Position numbers and translations under genes: made by a program. Source: a bacterium (lineage in GTDB: Bacteria > Oederibacteriota > CAKKQC01). From it: a stretch of DNA of 64,000 nucleotides. Shown piece by piece: positions 63,271 through 64,000 of this stretch; positions within the stretch are counted from its first letter, which is position 1, and each line of letters starts with the position of its first letter. The stretch spans positions 7,335-71,334 of the forward strand of contig CAKKQC010000034.1 in the NCBI GenBank assembly GCA_919901855.1, in the 5' to 3' direction. The notes under the pieces were generated by a model. The model was not told where the DNA came from, ran no database searches, and saw nothing but the letters and a program-made list of their open reading frames with translations.

Positions 63271-63684
63271 TCAGGCCTTGAGCAGGACGCGCTTGCGCCG
63301 GTGTTGGAATACGATCTCGCGGAACCGATCGAAGAAGCCGGAAAGCCCCAGGATGTTGAACCCCACCTTGAGATCGGACGAGAACCCGACCTCGGCGAGT
63401 ACCTTGTGGTCGCCGACCTCGAAATGCACCGGGAGGATGGTACACCTCAGGATGCCCCCGTCGCCGGCAATGGCGGACTTGGTCCTGCCGCGGGCCAGAT
63501 CGAACCCCAGCGCCACGGCGGCAGTGGCCTCGAAGACGCTGAAGGCGGCACCGGAGTCGAGATAGGCGGTGACGTCGGCGGTTGAGCCGCTGGGGCCATG
63601 CATCCGAATCGGGATGATGGGATGCCAAGTGCGGAAGCGATGGTCGAATTGGTAAGGGAACGCGAGGACAGGCGTCCGTTTCAA
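63271..63684 (-). CDS. Retropepsin-like aspartic protease family protein
   Basis: The 137-residue protein has one DSG-type catalytic motif (TAYLDSGAAFSVFEA) and a second-half strand GFNILGLSGFF, as in single-domain retropepsin-like (clan AA) proteins that must dimerise. It starts with TTG overlapping the TGA of the upstream gene, implying coupled translation. Small bacterial members of this type are common next to short DUF5678-like proteins; their substrate is unknown. The last codons encode a basic tail (HRRKRVLLKA). Confidence 0.7.
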   Translation of the reverse strand: MKRTPVLAFPYQFDHRFRTWHPIIPIRMHGPSGSTADVTAYLDSGAAFSVFEATAAVALGFDLARGRTKSAIAGDGGILRCTILPVHFEVGDHKVLAEVGFSSDLKVGFNILGLSGFFDRFREIVFQHRRKRVLLKA

Positions 63685-63923
63685 AGGAGTAGCGGGGAGG
63701 ACAGCTCCTTGAGCGTCGGAACCGGGGTCACGAGCGGCACCTCGTCGGGATCGATCCGGCGTATTTCCCCGATCATCTTCGCGAGCGCCTTTCCCTGGCC
63801 CCGCGCGCAGGCGCCCTGAACTCGCCCGTGCGCGATCATGACGATACGGCCCCCGTAGCGCGAGGCAAGCTCGCTGAAATGGCTTCGGAAGAACTTGTAG
63901 TTCGGACTGAGCGAGTTTGCCAC
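63681..63923 (-). CDS. Small DUF5678-like protein paired with the retropepsin
   Basis: The 80-residue protein starts with GTG at 63923 (product N-terminus VANSLSPNYKFFRSHFSEL). FFRSHFSELASRYGGRIVMIAHGRV resembles DUF5678 domains, which have a helix followed by a two-stranded GxWVAI..G.V unit. The start is chosen because TATAAT ends 6 bases upstream; a longer frame to 63998 would run through the promoter. It is coupled to the protease-like gene by a TTGA overlap. The function is not known, but the pairing recurs in other bacteria. Confidence 0.6.
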   Translation of the reverse strand: MANSLSPNYKFFRSHFSELASRYGGRIVMIAHGRVQGACARGQGKALAKMIGEIRRIDPDEVPLVTPVPTLKELSSPLLL

Positions 63924-63929
63924 GGTTTG

Positions 63930-63957
63930 ATTATATACCACTGCACAGTAGTGTCCC
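63930..63957 (-). promoter_or_regulatory. Leaderless-type promoter of the DUF5678-retropepsin pair
   Basis: On the minus strand, GGGACA (63957-63952) is separated by 16 bases from consensus TATAAT (63935-63930), then 6 bases to the GTG. The spacer holds an imperfect palindrome (CACTAC/GCAGTG), and CCAACGTTGG (63956-63965) is a perfect 10-base palindrome next to the -35. Either could be an operator. Confidence 0.5.
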
Positions 63958-64000
63958 AACGTTGGTCCCGAGCAAGCTGAGAAACCGCGCAGCGACAAGG

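Overview
This 64 kb window is one contiguous, gene-dense piece of a high-GC bacterial chromosome. The cell envelope is Gram-negative in type: the window encodes PorV/UPF0164-type outer-membrane proteins, a predicted outer-membrane barrel, lipoproteins, an EnvC/Ctp/YibQ divisome-envelope operon and periplasmic ABC-transporter binding proteins. Giant secreted proteins (one with a YPNP-type C-terminal sorting domain), PorV-like proteins, a CsgG-like domain and the GN.FEAL form of the RNase III motif point to an FCB-like or Elusimicrobiota-like candidate lineage. That placement is an inference from gene content only. I see no rRNA, CRISPR array, transposase or prophage.

Layout. 1-6033: the 3' part of a giant cysteine-rich fibronectin-III/beta-propeller surface protein that is open at the left edge. 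6087-13808: three consecutive polytopic glycosyltransferase-like (GT-C type) proteins with TPR tails, the third truncated. 13809-14279: a 0.47 kb convergent intergenic gap. 14280-21414, minus strand: a VapBC toxin-antitoxin pair, two more GT-C-like proteins, and aconitase. 21415-21483: a short divergent promoter region shared by aconitase and dapA. 21484-32906, plus strand: dapA, two outer-membrane proteins, polA, an envC-like gene, a degenerate and an intact S41 (Ctp) protease, a YibQ-type deacetylase and a lipoprotein, mostly with 4-base start/stop overlaps. 33015-45356: tRNA-Arg(CCG), a secreted protein, rhamnose-type aldolase and kinase, a giant secreted protein coupled to a PorV-CsgG fusion, and a ribose/rhamnose-type binding protein with its permease. 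45402-49157: another giant secreted protein. 49272-52541: tRNA-Lys(CTT) and a family-1 sugar ABC transporter (binding protein and two permeases, no ATPase). 52619-62597: the classic DUF177-rpmF-plsX-fabH-fabD-fabG-acpP-fabF-rnc-smc cluster. 62609-63923: a GNAT acetyltransferase, then, on the minus strand, a retropepsin-like protein and a small DUF5678-like partner.

Two themes run through the window. First, transcription: at least seven genes have a TATAAT-like box ending only 5-9 bases before the start codon, which predicts leaderless mRNAs. Several junctions carry perfect inverted repeats without a T-tract, some of which swallow the start codon. Second, the cell surface: giant repeat proteins, five GT-C-like enzymes, PorV-type proteins and sugar uptake/catabolism genes make up about two thirds of the window, consistent with an organism that displays glycosylated or sugar-handling surface proteins.
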